From the NCBI GenBank assembly GCA_023014485.1, contig JAJOZX010017304.1, positions 1 through 64,000 of the forward strand: a stretch of DNA of 64,000 bases, written 5' to 3'. Source of the DNA: Bathynomus jamesi (lineage: Eukaryota; Arthropoda; Malacostraca; Isopoda; Cirolanidae). Positions 8,901 through 22,603 of the stretch are shown here, piece by piece; the stretch's first letter is position 1, and every line of letters begins with the position of its first letter. Under the pieces are notes generated by a model that did not search any database, was not told the origin of the DNA, and worked only from the letters and a program-made list of their open reading frames with translations. The position numbers and the translations under genes are program-made.

Positions 8901-11312
8901 AAGGCTCGAAGGAAAAGATAAAAACTTCTTTTACTGTGGTTTACTTCTCAAAATATACAGGTAGTGCTCTGAATTTACAGGGGTAGAGGTTCGACCTCTT
9001 TCGACCATGGCTCAGGCCGGAATCTAAAAAAAACTAAGGAGGCAAGGGGCCTCTGCCCCCTCCTCGCAGCGAGGCTGCTAACAAGGGAGGCGTAATGAAG
9101 TGCCGTAATGAAGTACCGCAATGAAGTGACTTAATGAAGTGCCGTAATTTTACAAATACATGTATAATATAAACCTAAATGTTTGGGGGAAGACAGTTGA
9201 AGGTTAAGTTCCCCCTTTTAAACACATGATCAGATGTTTGAAAAATTCCAAATAAAAATAATAAAAAAAATAAAAATAACAAAAACTAATTTGTATTTTT
9301 CGCCGTCTACATTTATAAAGGCGATATCATTTCGTAATAGTACACATAAGTACAAATTAAGTACACGACTGAGTACGTATTAATTTTGGTTCATTACAAT
9401 TAAGATTACAATTATGGATTACTTCACATTCGCTTATGATTGTCCATTACAGTTCTATTAAAGTACATTCTTACATTATAAATTAAATCATTACTTTAAT
9501 TACAGTTTCATTGAAGTACATTACGTCGTTTACAATTCTTACAGTGTTTTTATATATTTATATATGGTTATAATATATGGTTATTATATATGGTTATTAG
9601 TACAACACAAGTACATGAGCACATACGAGATAATTTATTTACGAAATAATATGTTATAATATGTTATAAATTTGAAATCAGAGGGACAGGAGGTTTTCAC
9701 GTTTTCAGATGTTTGATTTATGCTGATTTGCGAATTGCGTACACTTGCATAAGCGTTTATGAATATCTTGCGAGGGGTGAACGCACTTGAAAACAAATAA
9801 TAAAAAAAACAATACGAGAACGTATTTGAGCGTTTTCGAACGAATGCCTAAAGTTTTGCATTTCACGAGCAAAATGAATATTTAATAAAATTGGCATACG
9901 ATAATGGTCAAGATAAGATATGGACGTATGGGGGCGGGGGATATGGTCGAATAATAGTTATATTTATACTACATAACATATAAATAATGACTTCTATAGA
10001 GTGTACAGTTTTTATTATGATGATAAAGAATTTTCATACATTGCATACTAGAGATATAATGAAGGGAAATTAATGACGGGAAAATGTGACGTATGGATGA
10101 ATATGGTTGAATAATAATATTTATACTACAGAACACCACAACATTATTACTAAAGAATTTACCATACATTGAATACGGAAGATGTCCAAATACTAAGAAC
10201 GTGATTCAGTGTACAAAGTATGGGAAACGTAAAGAGAATAAAGTTATTTTATGACGTCCTAGTGTATAAGTCATTATTAGAAAAGATGAATTAGAAAAAT
10301 ACAGTAATGAATAAAGAAGTACAAATCGAAATTCTATCCAAAACTCGCTTAGGCTATTTTGGTTTCTTATGTAAAAATGAATATTCAAACATAAAAACTA
10401 TACGAACATAAGTACTACATGAAGACAATGAATCCATATAATGATGGTGTAGGAATTGTTCATTGTTCAATTTTTACAGTGCTCCCCCTTTTTTTTTTAA
10501 ATAAAAATTCTATCCAAAACTCGCTTAGGCGATTTTGGTTTCTTATGTAAAAATGAACATTCAAACATAAAAACTATACGAACATAAGTACTGCATGAAG
10601 ACAATGAATCCATATAATGATGGTGTAGGAATTGTTCATTGTTCAATTTTTACAGTGCTCCCCCTTTTTTTTTTAAATAATATTAACCCATAATATAATA
10701 CAATTGAGAAAATAACATCGTAACTAATTCAAGTTAGATGACGAATTTTCTTTTTACAATACAAATTTTATACAGAACGAGTTCGGGTGGTTGAGTACAA
10801 TGCAGAGTATCAAATCTTTAAAATGACACTTGCTTACAAAATATAAAAAAAATCAAAGATTAATACTTTAATTTATGCCAACAGAATAATAGGATTAATA
10901 CATTAATTTAGACAAACAATTAAGTTAGACAAAGAATGATATTGTAAAATTTTTTAGCAAAATTTTATTTTTTTCTGTGGGGAAAATTACATTCATAATG
11001 AATAGGTAAAAGGGAAAAATATAAATTTTAAAGTTCATGGATTTTCAAGGCTTCCATGATAGTACAATTGATAAACTAATTTTTATTGACTATTGCAGGT
11101 AAAAATAGAATTACGTAATGGATGATGTATAGACCTGTGGTCTAGTGTGTATTTTTGTGTACTAGGTACAAAGTGTGTATCTTATAATTTCGAGGGACAG
11201 ATTAGTTGAGAGGATTGTTCAATTAACTGAATAAATGCATGAGCAAGATATATTAGAAAGCAAAAATGATTAAGACTAAATAGCATAGTTTGCACTTACA
11301 CGTAATGAAATA
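5656..11312 (+). repeat. Macrosatellite unit 2 (5657 bp)
   Basis: Second full copy. The 20-bp repeat has three copies and the 41-bp repeat five, so the net length is almost unchanged from unit 1. The dyad block is at 7299-7811 and the TGTTAACC boundary at 8584. Private differences include a missing A in the AGCAAAAATGAA run near 9871 and a C-to-T-type change near 10354 (TTAGGCTATTTTGG). No gene is seen. Confidence 0.95.
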
Positions 11313-14300
11313 GTTTTGTGATATCCAATGATTTTAGCATAAGGTTTGTATATATAGTATATATAGTGTGCATACATGCGTTTTTATTGACTGTTGTAGG
11401 TACAATCGAATTACGTAGTGGATGATGTATAGACCTGTGGTCAAATGTGTTTTGTGTATTAGGTACAAAGTGTGTATCTTATAATTTCGAGAGACAGATT
11501 AGCTGAGAGGATTGTTAAATTAACTGAATAAATGCATGAGCGAGAATTATATATAGTAAGCAATAATTATGATGTATTATAATGATGATGTTTGCATACG
11601 AGTTTTAATGCAAAAGTGACTGGAGGGAATATGTGTCAAAAGTAATAAAATTCAATTAGGATTATAGATTTTACATAATCAGTTACACTTATAAGGTAAT
11701 TAAAAAACGAACTTAGAGGACCTTACAATTAATGAAAGTAAATCTAGCGGTATTAAAAATTAAATTTTGAAGATGGAATTAAATTCGACTAGTAACATTC
11801 CTAGCTATATATGAACTATATAACCATTAACATTGACCAGAAGTATCGGTACGATAATTGAATTAAAAAAAAATTAAGAATACAAATTAAAAATATAAAT
11901 CAATTATGCATTTTAATGAGCTAAACATAATTTTATAATACTCTTAAAAATAAAAGTAAATCGAACCTTAGATGAGTTTCGGCCAAGAATAAAAAAGTTA
12001 TTGAAATGGAAGGAAAGCATTTCGAACAAACTTTTCTTTTAATAATCTCAGGTAAATTTTACATTAAAAATTATTTTTATATAATAAAAAAATATTAAAA
12101 AGGTTTAATAATTTTTGCATGTTAAGTAGAAAAAATCATACTCTTTCGTTGAATGTTGATAGAATTTGAATTATTTGATATTTTGACATACAATTAATTA
12201 AATTCGACCAACACAATTACTCAGTATTCATTGAATAAAAAAAAATATAAAAAATATAAAAATTGAAAATAGAAATCAATTATAAACTATAATGAACTAA
12301 ACATATACTGTAATATAAAAAAACACAACCTAAATTGAGGTTATGTTCCATCGTACCAAAGAGGAATTAACCATGGTGAACCATTTCTCTGGTTGACACA
12401 GTTCAACTGGGGTTGGGGGTGTTAAAATAAAATAAAATAAAAGACAAAGTTTGGAGTACTACATTCGGGGGAATTGAGTGACTAAGCGGGGGGTATAAGT
12501 CTGAAATTGACAATACGTCTTTCGTGAGCACTTTGCTCTTTTTAAAAAAAGATTGCTTGTCACACTACTACAGTAGAAAAAAATTAAAAGAGTTCAACAA
12601 ACGGAGGGACGGCATGTTCCTCATATACATTACAATAATTACCAAAATCGTTACAACCTTTTAAAAACGGTTTTGTTAAATAATAAAATACATAACTATA
12701 TATTATATACGCAACAATGGCATGAAAAGAAAAGACAAATCGGTCAATTTCCTTCTCACAAACAAGAAAAAAGGTTAAACTAAAGACGCAACCCGGTCAA
12801 TTCAGGTTGAATTAAATTCTCTTTTACAACACAAAAAAAGGTGAATTAAATTCTTAGATTACATTTTCTTAAATAAATTCTTTAAATTACAAAGAAAAAG
12901 TTGAATTCAATTGACTGCATTGAAATGACTTGGGACTTAAACTCTAACTTGGAATAAAACTCTCTGACTTGGAATAAAAATCTCTGACTTGGAATAAAAC
13001 TCTCTGACTTGAACTCTATCAAGTATTTCTATAAATCTCTGGGGCGGTTGTCCGTCTTGGCGCAACCTTCTGACTTGACCTCTTATCAAGTATTCTGAAA
13101 CTAACGAACTCTTATCAAGTAGTATCTTGAAACTGTAACTTGAACGCTTGTCAAGTATCTTGAAACTTAAACTGTCTAACTTGAACGCTTGTCAAGTATC
13201 TTGAAACTTAAACTGTCTAACTGGAACGCTTGTCAAGTATCTTGAAACTTAAACTGTCTAACTTGAACGCTTGTCAAGTATCTTGAAACTTAAACTGTCT
13301 AACTTGAACGCTTGTCAAGTATCTTGAAACTTAAACTGTCTAACTTGAAATTAACTGAAAATGGAAAATGACTGCACTTGATCTCTATCAAGTGGAGACG
13401 ATTAACCTCTGTTTTGGTTGACCCTCTTGGTGCAACCGACTTACTTGAAATGCAATCAAGTATCTCTATAACTCTATAAACTATCTGTAAACTCTCTCTT
13501 TCTTAATTTTGCACGTCAATTCAATTCAATAATTTGAAAAAATTGCAAACAAAAATTTAAAAAATGTAAACAATATTTCACTCTTATGTACATAAAATAA
13601 AATTATTCTATACTGAATATAACAGTGAAAATAACTCTGAAAATAACTCTTGAAATTAACTCTCTGTGACAATTAACTCTCTGTGACAATTAACTCTGTG
13701 ACAATTAACTCTGTGACAATTAACTCTGTGTTACATTTAACTTCTGTGAAAATTAGTTTCACTAAAAAAAAGTGTATCACTGGTGTCTGAAGTGTTCACT
13801 GTGTTTTGTGTTAATTCTGGCTCCAAATATTAACTGTTAATAATGCTGACTTTTCAAGTGTTTATAAATTTCTTTAAAAAAAACAAACTGTACTTAACAA
13901 AATTTTCTACTGGCAAAATCCTCAGAGACGTGTCCTGAAGACGTCTTGCTGGCTACTTCTTCTTGGATGAAAACTAGGCGTGGAGAACTTGGAGTCGTGA
14001 CACACCGGTTCAAGGGTGGATGTTACGAACAAAAAGTCGTGACACGCCGGTCAAATGGTTTTATCCTGATGCAGGGTAATTTCTATCCTGGCCAAAGAGT
14101 GGCCTCTTCTAAAATATTCTTCTTCTTAAAATATTCTTCTTCTAAATATTCTTCTTCTTAAAATATTCTTCTTAAAATCTTCTTCTTAAAATCTGTTAAG
14201 ATCCTGGTAAAGGGTCGCCAGTTTGTTAACCCCTCCGTCTATGGCCCTGAGTCGGTTCGGAATCGACGGGGGTTCTAGTTGGGAGGCAGCAACGGATATT

Positions 14301-16956
14301 TCTTCTATAACATTCTAATTCTTTTCGGTCGCCTCTTGTTAAACTCTTGGCTACAGACTCGCCAGACTGTTATGCCAATATCTTCTATGGTGCTTGGGTT
14401 GTCTCTTTCTCTCGCTTTATGGGTCGACGATTATTAATTCTTCTCTTGCTATAATACTCTGATACTTTCTCTTGGTACTAAACTTATCGATTTTTCTTTT
14501 ATAACTTATCGACTTAACTGACTGAGTTCTTGAAGAGAACAAGGCTCGAAGGAAAAGATAAAAACTTCTTTTACTGTGGTTTACTTCTCAAAATATACAG
14601 GTAGTGCTCTGAATTTACAGGGGTAGAGGTTCGACCTCTTTCGACCATGGCTCAGGCCGGAATCTAAAAAAAACTAAGGAGGCAAGGGGCCTCTGCCCCC
14701 TCCTCGCAGCGAGGCTGCTAACAAGGGAGGCGTAATGAAGTGCCGTAATGAAGTACCGCAATGAAGTGACTTAATGAAGTGCCGTAATTTTACAAATACA
14801 TGTATAATATAAACCTAAATGTTTGGGGGAAGACAGTTGAAGGTTAAGTTCCCCCCTTTTAAACACATGATCAGATGTTTGAAAAATTCAAAAAAAAATA
14901 AATAAATAAATAAAAATAACAAAAACTAATTTGTATTTTTCGCCGTCTACATTTATAAAGGCGATATCATTTCGTAATAGTACACATAAGTACAAATTAA
15001 GTACACGACTGAGTACGTATTAATTTTGGTTCATTACAATTAAGATTACAATTATGGATTACTTCACATTCGCTTATGATTGTCCATTACAGTTCTATTA
15101 AAGTACATTCTTACATTATAAATTAAATCATTACATTTAATTACAGTTTCATTGAAGTACATTACGTCGTTTACAATTCTTACAGTGTTTTATATATTTA
15201 TATATGGTTATAATATATGGTTATTATATATGGTTATTAGTACAACACAAGTACATGAGCACATACGAGATAATTTATTTACGAAATAATATGTTATAAT
15301 ATGTTATAAATTTGAAATCAGAGGGACAGGAGGTTTTCACGTTTTCAGATGTTTGATTTATGCTGATTTGCGAATTGCGTACACTTGCATAAGCGTTTAT
15401 GAATATCTTGCGAGGGGTGAACGCACTTGAAAACAAATAATAAAAAAAACAATACGAGAACGTATTTGAGCGTTTTCGAACGAATGCCTAAAGTTTTGCA
15501 TTTCACGAGCAAAAATGAATATTTAATAAAATTGACATACGATAATGGTCAAGATAAGATATGGACGTATGGGGGCGGGGGATATGGTCGAATAATAGTT
15601 ATATTTATACTACATAACATATAAATAATGACTTCTATAGAGTGTACAGTTTTTATTATGATGATAAAGAATTTTCATACATTGCATACTAGAGATATAA
15701 TGAAGGGAAATTAATGACGGGAAAATGTGACGTATGGATGAATATGGTTGAATAATAATATTTATACTACAGAACACCACAACATTATTACTAAAGAATT
15801 TACCATACATTGAATACGGAAGATGTCCAAATACTAAGAACGTGATTCAGTGTACAAAGTATGGGAAACGTAAAGAGAATAAAGTTATTTTATGACGTCC
15901 TAGTGTATAAGTCATTATTAGAAAAGATGAATTAGAAAAATACAGTAATGAATAAAGAAGTACAAATCGAAATTCTATCCAAAACTCGCTTAGGCGATTT
16001 TGGTTTCTTATGTAAAAATGAACATTCAAACATAAAAACTATACGAACATAAGTACTGCATGAAGACAATGAATCCATATAATGATGGTGTAGGAATTGT
16101 TCATTGTTCAATTTTTACAGTGCTCCCCTTTTTTTTTTAAATAAAAATTCTATCCAAAACTCGCTTAGGCGATTTTGGTTTCTTATGTAAAAATGAACAT
16201 TCAAACATAAAAACTATACGAACATAAGTACTGCATGAAGACAATGAATCCATATAATGATGGTGTAGGAATTGTTCATTGTTCAATTTTTACAGTGCTC
16301 CCCCTTTTTTTTTTAAATAATATTAACACCATAATATAATACAATTGAGAAAATAACATCGTAACTAATTCAAGTTAGATGACGAATTTTTCTTTTTACA
16401 ATACAAATTTTATACAGAACGAGTTCGGGTGGTTGAGTACAATGCAGAGTATCAAATCTTTAAAATGACACTTGCTTACAAAATATAAAAAAAATCAAAG
16501 ATTAATACTTTAATTTATGCCAACAGAATAATAGGATTAATACATTAATTTAGACAAACAATTAAGTTAGACAAAGAATGATATTGTAAAATTTTTTAGC
16601 AAAATTTTATTTTTTTCTGTGGGGAAAATTACATTCATAATGAATAGGTAAAAGGGAAAAATATAAATTTTAAAGTTCATGGATTTTTTCAAGGCTTCCA
16701 TGATAGTACAATTGATAAACTAATTTTTATTGACTATTGCAGGTAAAAATAGAATTACGTAATGGATGATGTATAGACCTGTGGTCTAGTGTGTATTTTT
16801 GTGTACTAGGTACAAAGTGTGTATCTTACAATTTCGAGGGACAGATTAGTTGAGAGGATTGTTCAATTAACTGAATAAATGCATGAGCAAGATATATTAG
16901 AAAGCAAAAATGATTAAGACTAAATAGCATAGTTTGCACTTACACGTAATGAAATA
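11313..16956 (+). repeat. Macrosatellite unit 3 (5644 bp)
   Basis: Third copy, with three 20-bp repeats and five 41-bp repeats. The dyad block is at 12949-13461 and the TGTTAACC boundary at 14224. A private sequence, CACTACTACAGTAGAAAA, replaces the usual CACTACTTAGAACAAAA near 12562. There are several one-base losses in homopolymers. No gene is seen. Confidence 0.95.
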
Positions 16957-19900
16957 GTTTTGTGATATCCAATGATTTTAGCATAAGGTTTGTATATATA
17001 GTATATATAGTGTGCATACATGCGTTTTTATTGACTGTTGTAGGTACAATCGAATTACGTAGTGGATGATGTATAGACCTGTGGTCAAATGTGTATTTGT
17101 GTGTATTAGGTACAAAGTGTGTATCTTATAATTTCGAGAGACAGATTAGCTGAGAGGATTGTTAAATTAACTGAATAAATGCATGAGCGAGAATTTATAT
17201 ATAGTAAGCAATAATTATGATGTATTATAATGATGATGTTTGCATACGAGTTTTAATGCAAAAGTGACTGGAGGGAATATGTGTCAAAAGTAATAAAATT
17301 CAATTAGGATTATAGATTTTACATAATCAGTTACACTTATAAGGTAATTAAAAAACGAACTTAGAGGACCTTACAATTAATGAAAGTAAATCTAGCGGTA
17401 TTAAAAATTAAATTTTGAAGATGGAATTAAATTCGACTAGTAACATTCCTAGCTATATATGAACTATATAACCATTAACATTGACCAGAAGTATCGGTAC
17501 GATAATTGAATTAAAAAAAAATTAAGAATACAAATTAAAAATATAAATCAATTATGCATTTTAATGAGCTAAACATAATTTTATAATACTCTTAAAAATA
17601 AAAGTAAATCGAACCTTAGATGAGTTTCGGCCAAGAATAAAAAAGTTATTGAAATGGAAGGAAAGCATTTCGAACAAACTTTTCTTTTAATAATCTCAGG
17701 TAAATTTTACATTAAAAATTATTTTTTATATAATAAAAAAAATATTAAAAAGGTTTAATAATTTTTGCATGTTAAGTAGAAAAATCATACTCTTTCGTTG
17801 AATGTTGATAGAATTTGAATTATTTGATATTTTGACATACAATTAATTAAATTCGACCAACACAATTACTCAGTATTCATTGATAAAAAAAATATAAAAA
17901 ATATAAAAATTGAAAATAGAAATCAATTATAAACTATAATGAACTAAACATATACTGTAATATAAAAAAACACAACCTAAATTGAGGTTATGTTCCATCG
18001 TACCAAAGAGGAATTAACCATGGTTGAACCATTTCTCTGGTTGACACAGTTCAACTGGGGTTGGGGGTGTTAAAATAAAATAAAATAAAAAGACAAAGTT
18101 TGGAGTACTACATTCGGGGGAATTGAGTGACTAAGCGGGGGGTATAAGTCTGAAATTGACAATACGTCTTTCGTGAGCACTTTGCTCTTTTAAAAAAAGA
18201 TTGCTTGTCACACTACTTAGAAAAAAATTAAAAGAGTTCAACAAACGGAGGGACGGCATGTTCCTCATATACATTACAATAATTACCAAAATCGTTACAA
18301 CCTTTCTAAAAACGGTTTTGTTAAATAATAAAATACATAACTATATTTATATACGCAACAATGGCATGAAAAGAAAAGACAAATCGGTCAATTTCCTTCT
18401 CACAAACAAGAAAAAAGGTTAACTAAAGACGCAACCCGGTCAATTCAGGTTGAATTAAATTCTCTTTTACAACACAAAAAAAGGTTGAATTAAATTCTTA
18501 GATTACATTTCTTAATTAAATTCTCTTAAATTACAAAGAAAAAGTTGAATTCAATTGACTGCATTGAAATGACTTGGGACTTAAACTCTAACTTGGAATA
18601 AAACTCTCTGACTTGGAATAAAACTCTCTGACTTGGAATAAAACTCTCTGACTTGAACTCTATCAAGTATTTCTATAAATCTCTGGGCGGTTGTCCGTCT
18701 TGGCGCAACCTTCTGACTTGACCTCTTATCAAGTATTCTGAAACTAACTTGAACTCTTATCAAGTAGTATCTTGAAACTGTAACTTGAACGCTTGTCAAG
18801 TATCTTGAAACTTAAACTGTCTAACTTGAACGCTTGTCAAGTATCTTGAAACTTAAACTGTCTAACTGGAACGCTTGTCAAGTATCTTGAAACTTAAACT
18901 GTCTAACTTGAACGCTTGTCAAGTATCTTGAAACTTAAACTGTCTAACTTGAACGCTTGTCAAGTATCTTGAAACTTAAACTGTCTAACTTGAAATTAAC
19001 TGAAAATGGAAAATGACTGCACTTGATCTCTATCAAGTGGAGACGATTAACCTCTGTTTTGGTTGACCCTCTTGGTGCAACCGACTTACTTGAAATGCAA
19101 TCAAGTATCTCTATAACTCTATAAACTCTCTGTAAACTCTCTCTCTTTCTTAATTTTGCACGTCAATTCAATTCAATAATTTGAAAAAATTGCAAACAAA
19201 AATTTAAAAAATGTAAACAATATTTCACTCTTATGTACATAAAATAAAATTATTCTATACTGAATATAACAGTGAAAATAACTCTGAAAATAACTCTTGA
19301 AATTAACTCTGTGACAATTAACTCTGTGACAATTAACTCTGTGACAATTAACTCTGTGACAATTAACTCTGTGTTACATTTAACTTCTGTGAAAATTAGT
19401 TTCACTAAAAAAAAGTGTATCACTGGTGTCTGAAGTGTTCACTGTGTTTTGTGTTAATTCTGGCTCCATACAAATATTAACTGTTAATAATGCTGACTTT
19501 TCAAGTGTTATAAATTTCTTTAAAAAAACAAACTGTACTTAACAAAATTTTCTACTGGCAAAATCCTCAGAGACGTGTCCTGAAGACGTCTTGCTGGCTA
19601 CTTCTTCTTGGATGAAAACTAGGCGTGGAGAACTTGGAGTCGTGACACACCGGTTCAAGGGTGGATGTTACGAACAAAAAGTCGTGACACGCCGGTCAAA
19701 TGGTTTTATCCTGATGCAGGGTAATTTCTATCCTGGCCAAAGAGTGGCCTCTTCTTAAAATATCTTCTTCTTAAAATATTCTTCTTCTTAAAAATTCTTC
19801 TTCTTAAAATATTCTTCTTAAAATCTCTTCTTAAAATCTGTTAAGATCCTGGTAAAGGGTCGCCAGTTTTGTTAACCCCTCCGTCTATGGCCCTGAGTCG

Positions 19901-22603
19901 GTTCGGAATCGACGGGGGTTCTAGTTGGGAGGCAGCAACGGATATTTCTTCTATAACATTCTAATTCTTTTCGGTCGCCTCTTGTTAAACTCTTGGCTAC
20001 AGACTCGCCAGACTGTTATGCCAATATCTTCTATGGTGCTTGGGTTGTCTCTTTCTCTCGCTTTATGGGTCGACGATTATTAATTCTTCTCTTGCTATAA
20101 TACTCTGATACTTTCTCTTGGTACTAAACTTATCGATTTTTCTTTTATAACTTATCGACTTAACTGACTGAGTTCTTGAAGAGAACAAGGCTCGAAGGAA
20201 AAGATAAAAACTTCTTTTACTGTGGTTTACTTCTCAAAATATACAGGTAGTGCTCTGAATTTACAGGGGTAGAGGTTCGACCTCTTTCGACCATGGCTCA
20301 GGCCGGAATCTAAAAAAAACTAAGGAGGCAAGGGGCCTCTGCCCCCTCCTCGCAGCGAGGCTGCTAACAAGGGAGGCGTAATGAAGTGCCGTAATGAAGT
20401 ACCGCAATGAAGTGACTTAATGAAGTGCCGTAATTTTACAAATACATGTATAATATAAACCTAAATGTTTGGGGGAAGACAGTTGAAGGTTAAGTTCCCC
20501 CCTTTTAAACACATGATCAGATGTTTGAAAAATTCCAAATAAAAATAATAAAAAAAATAAAAATAACAAAAACTAATTTGTATTTTTCGCCGTCTACATT
20601 TATAAAGGCGATATCATTTCGTAATAGTACACATAAGTACAAATTAAGTACACGACTGAGTACGTATTAATTTTGGTTCATTACAATTAAGATTACAATT
20701 ATGGATTACTTCACATTCGCTTATGATTGTCCATTACAGTTCTATTAAAGTACATTCTTACATTATAAATTAAATCATTACATTTAATTACAGTTTCATT
20801 GAAGTACATTACGTCGTTTACAATTCTTACAGTGTTTTTATATATTTATATATGGTTATAATATATGGTTATTATATATGGTTATTAGTACAACACAAGT
20901 ACATGAGCACATACGAGATAATTTATTTACGAAATAATATGTTATAATATGTTATAAATTTGAAATCAGAGGGACAGGAGGTTTTCACGTTTTCAGATGT
21001 TTGATTTATGCTGATTTGCGAATTGCGTACACTTGCATAAGCGTTTATGAATATCTTGCGAGGGGTGAACGCACTTGAAAACAAATAATAAAAAAAACAA
21101 TACGAGAACGTATTTGAGCGTTTTCGAACGAATGCCTAAAGTTTTGCATTTCACGAGCAAAAATGAATATTTAATAAAATTGACATACGATAATGGTCAA
21201 GATAAGATATGGACGTATGGGGGCGGGGGATATGGTCGAATAATAGTTATATTTATACTACATAACATATAAATAATGACTTCTATAGAGTGTACAGTTT
21301 TTATTATGATGATAAAGAATTTTCATACATTGCATACTAGAGATATAATGAAGGGAAATTAATGACGGGAAAATGTGACGTATGGATGAATATGGTTGAA
21401 TAATAATATTTATACTACAGAACACCACAACATTATTACTAAAGAATTTACCATACATTGAATACGGAAGATGTCCAAATACTAAGAACGTGATTCAGTG
21501 TACAAAGTATGGGAAACGTAAAGAGAATAAAGTTATTTTATGACGTCCTAGTGTATAAGTCATTATTAGAAAAGATGAATTAGAAAAATACAGTAATGAA
21601 TAAAGAAGTACAAATCGAAATTCTATCCAAAACTCGCTTAGGCGATTTTGGTTTCTTATGTAAAAATGAACATTCAAACATAAAAACTATACGAACATAA
21701 GTACTGCATGAAGACAATGAATCCATATAATGATGGTGTAGGAATTGTTCATTGTTCAATTTTTACAGTGCTCCCCCTTTTTTTTTTAAATAAAAATTCT
21801 ATCCAAAACTCGCTTAGGCGATTTTGGTTTCTTATGTAAAAATGAACATTCAAACATAAAAACTATACGAACATAAGTACTGCATGAAGACAATGAATCC
21901 ATATAATGATGGTGTAGGAATTGTTCATTGTTCAATTTTTACAGTGCTCCCCCTTTTTTTTTTAAATAATATTAACACCATAATATAATACAATTGAGAA
22001 AATAACATCGTAACTAATTCAAGTTAGATGACGAATTTTTCTTTTTACAATACAAATTTTATACAGAACGAGTTCGGGTGGTTGAGTACAATGCAGAGTA
22101 TCAAATCTTTAAAATGACACTTGCTTACAAAATATAAAAAAATCAAAGATTAATACTTTAATTTATGCCAACAGAATAATAGGATTAATACATTAATTTA
22201 GACAAACAATTAAGTTAGACAAAGAATGATATTGTAAAATTTTTTAGCAAAATTTTATTTTTTTCTGTGGGGAAAATTACATTCATAATGAATAGGTAAA
22301 AGGGAAAAATATAAATTTTAAAGTTCATGGATTTTTCAAGGCTTCCATGATAGTACAATTGATAAACTAATTTTTATTGACTATTGCAGGTAAAAATAGA
22401 ATTACGTAATGGATGATGTATAGACCTGTGGTCTAGTGTGTATTTTTGTGTACTAGGTACAAAGTGTGTATCTTACAATTTCGAGGGACAGATTAGTTGA
22501 GAGGATTGTTCAATTAACTGAATAAATGCATGAGCAAGATATATTAGAAAGCAAAAATGATTAAGACTAAATAGCATAGTTTGCACTTACACGTAATGAA
22601 ATA
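16957..22603 (+). repeat. Macrosatellite unit 4 (5647 bp)
   Basis: Fourth copy, with three 20-bp and five 41-bp repeats. The dyad block is at 18593-19106 and the TGTTAACC boundary at 19870. It has CTCTGGGCGG where units 1-3 have CTCTGGGGCGG, a variant shared with units 5, 8 and 9. No gene is seen. Confidence 0.95.

Noticed and set aside
15427..15624. A 65-codon plus-strand frame whose centre looks protein-like (KVLHFTSKNEYLIKLTYDNG)
   Set aside because: Its nominal start is TTG, and the first ATG leaves only about 46 codons. A-run length differences break the upstream part in some units (1, 8 and 9), and unit 2 has a one-base loss inside it. It is probably chance, though a transcript test would be fair.
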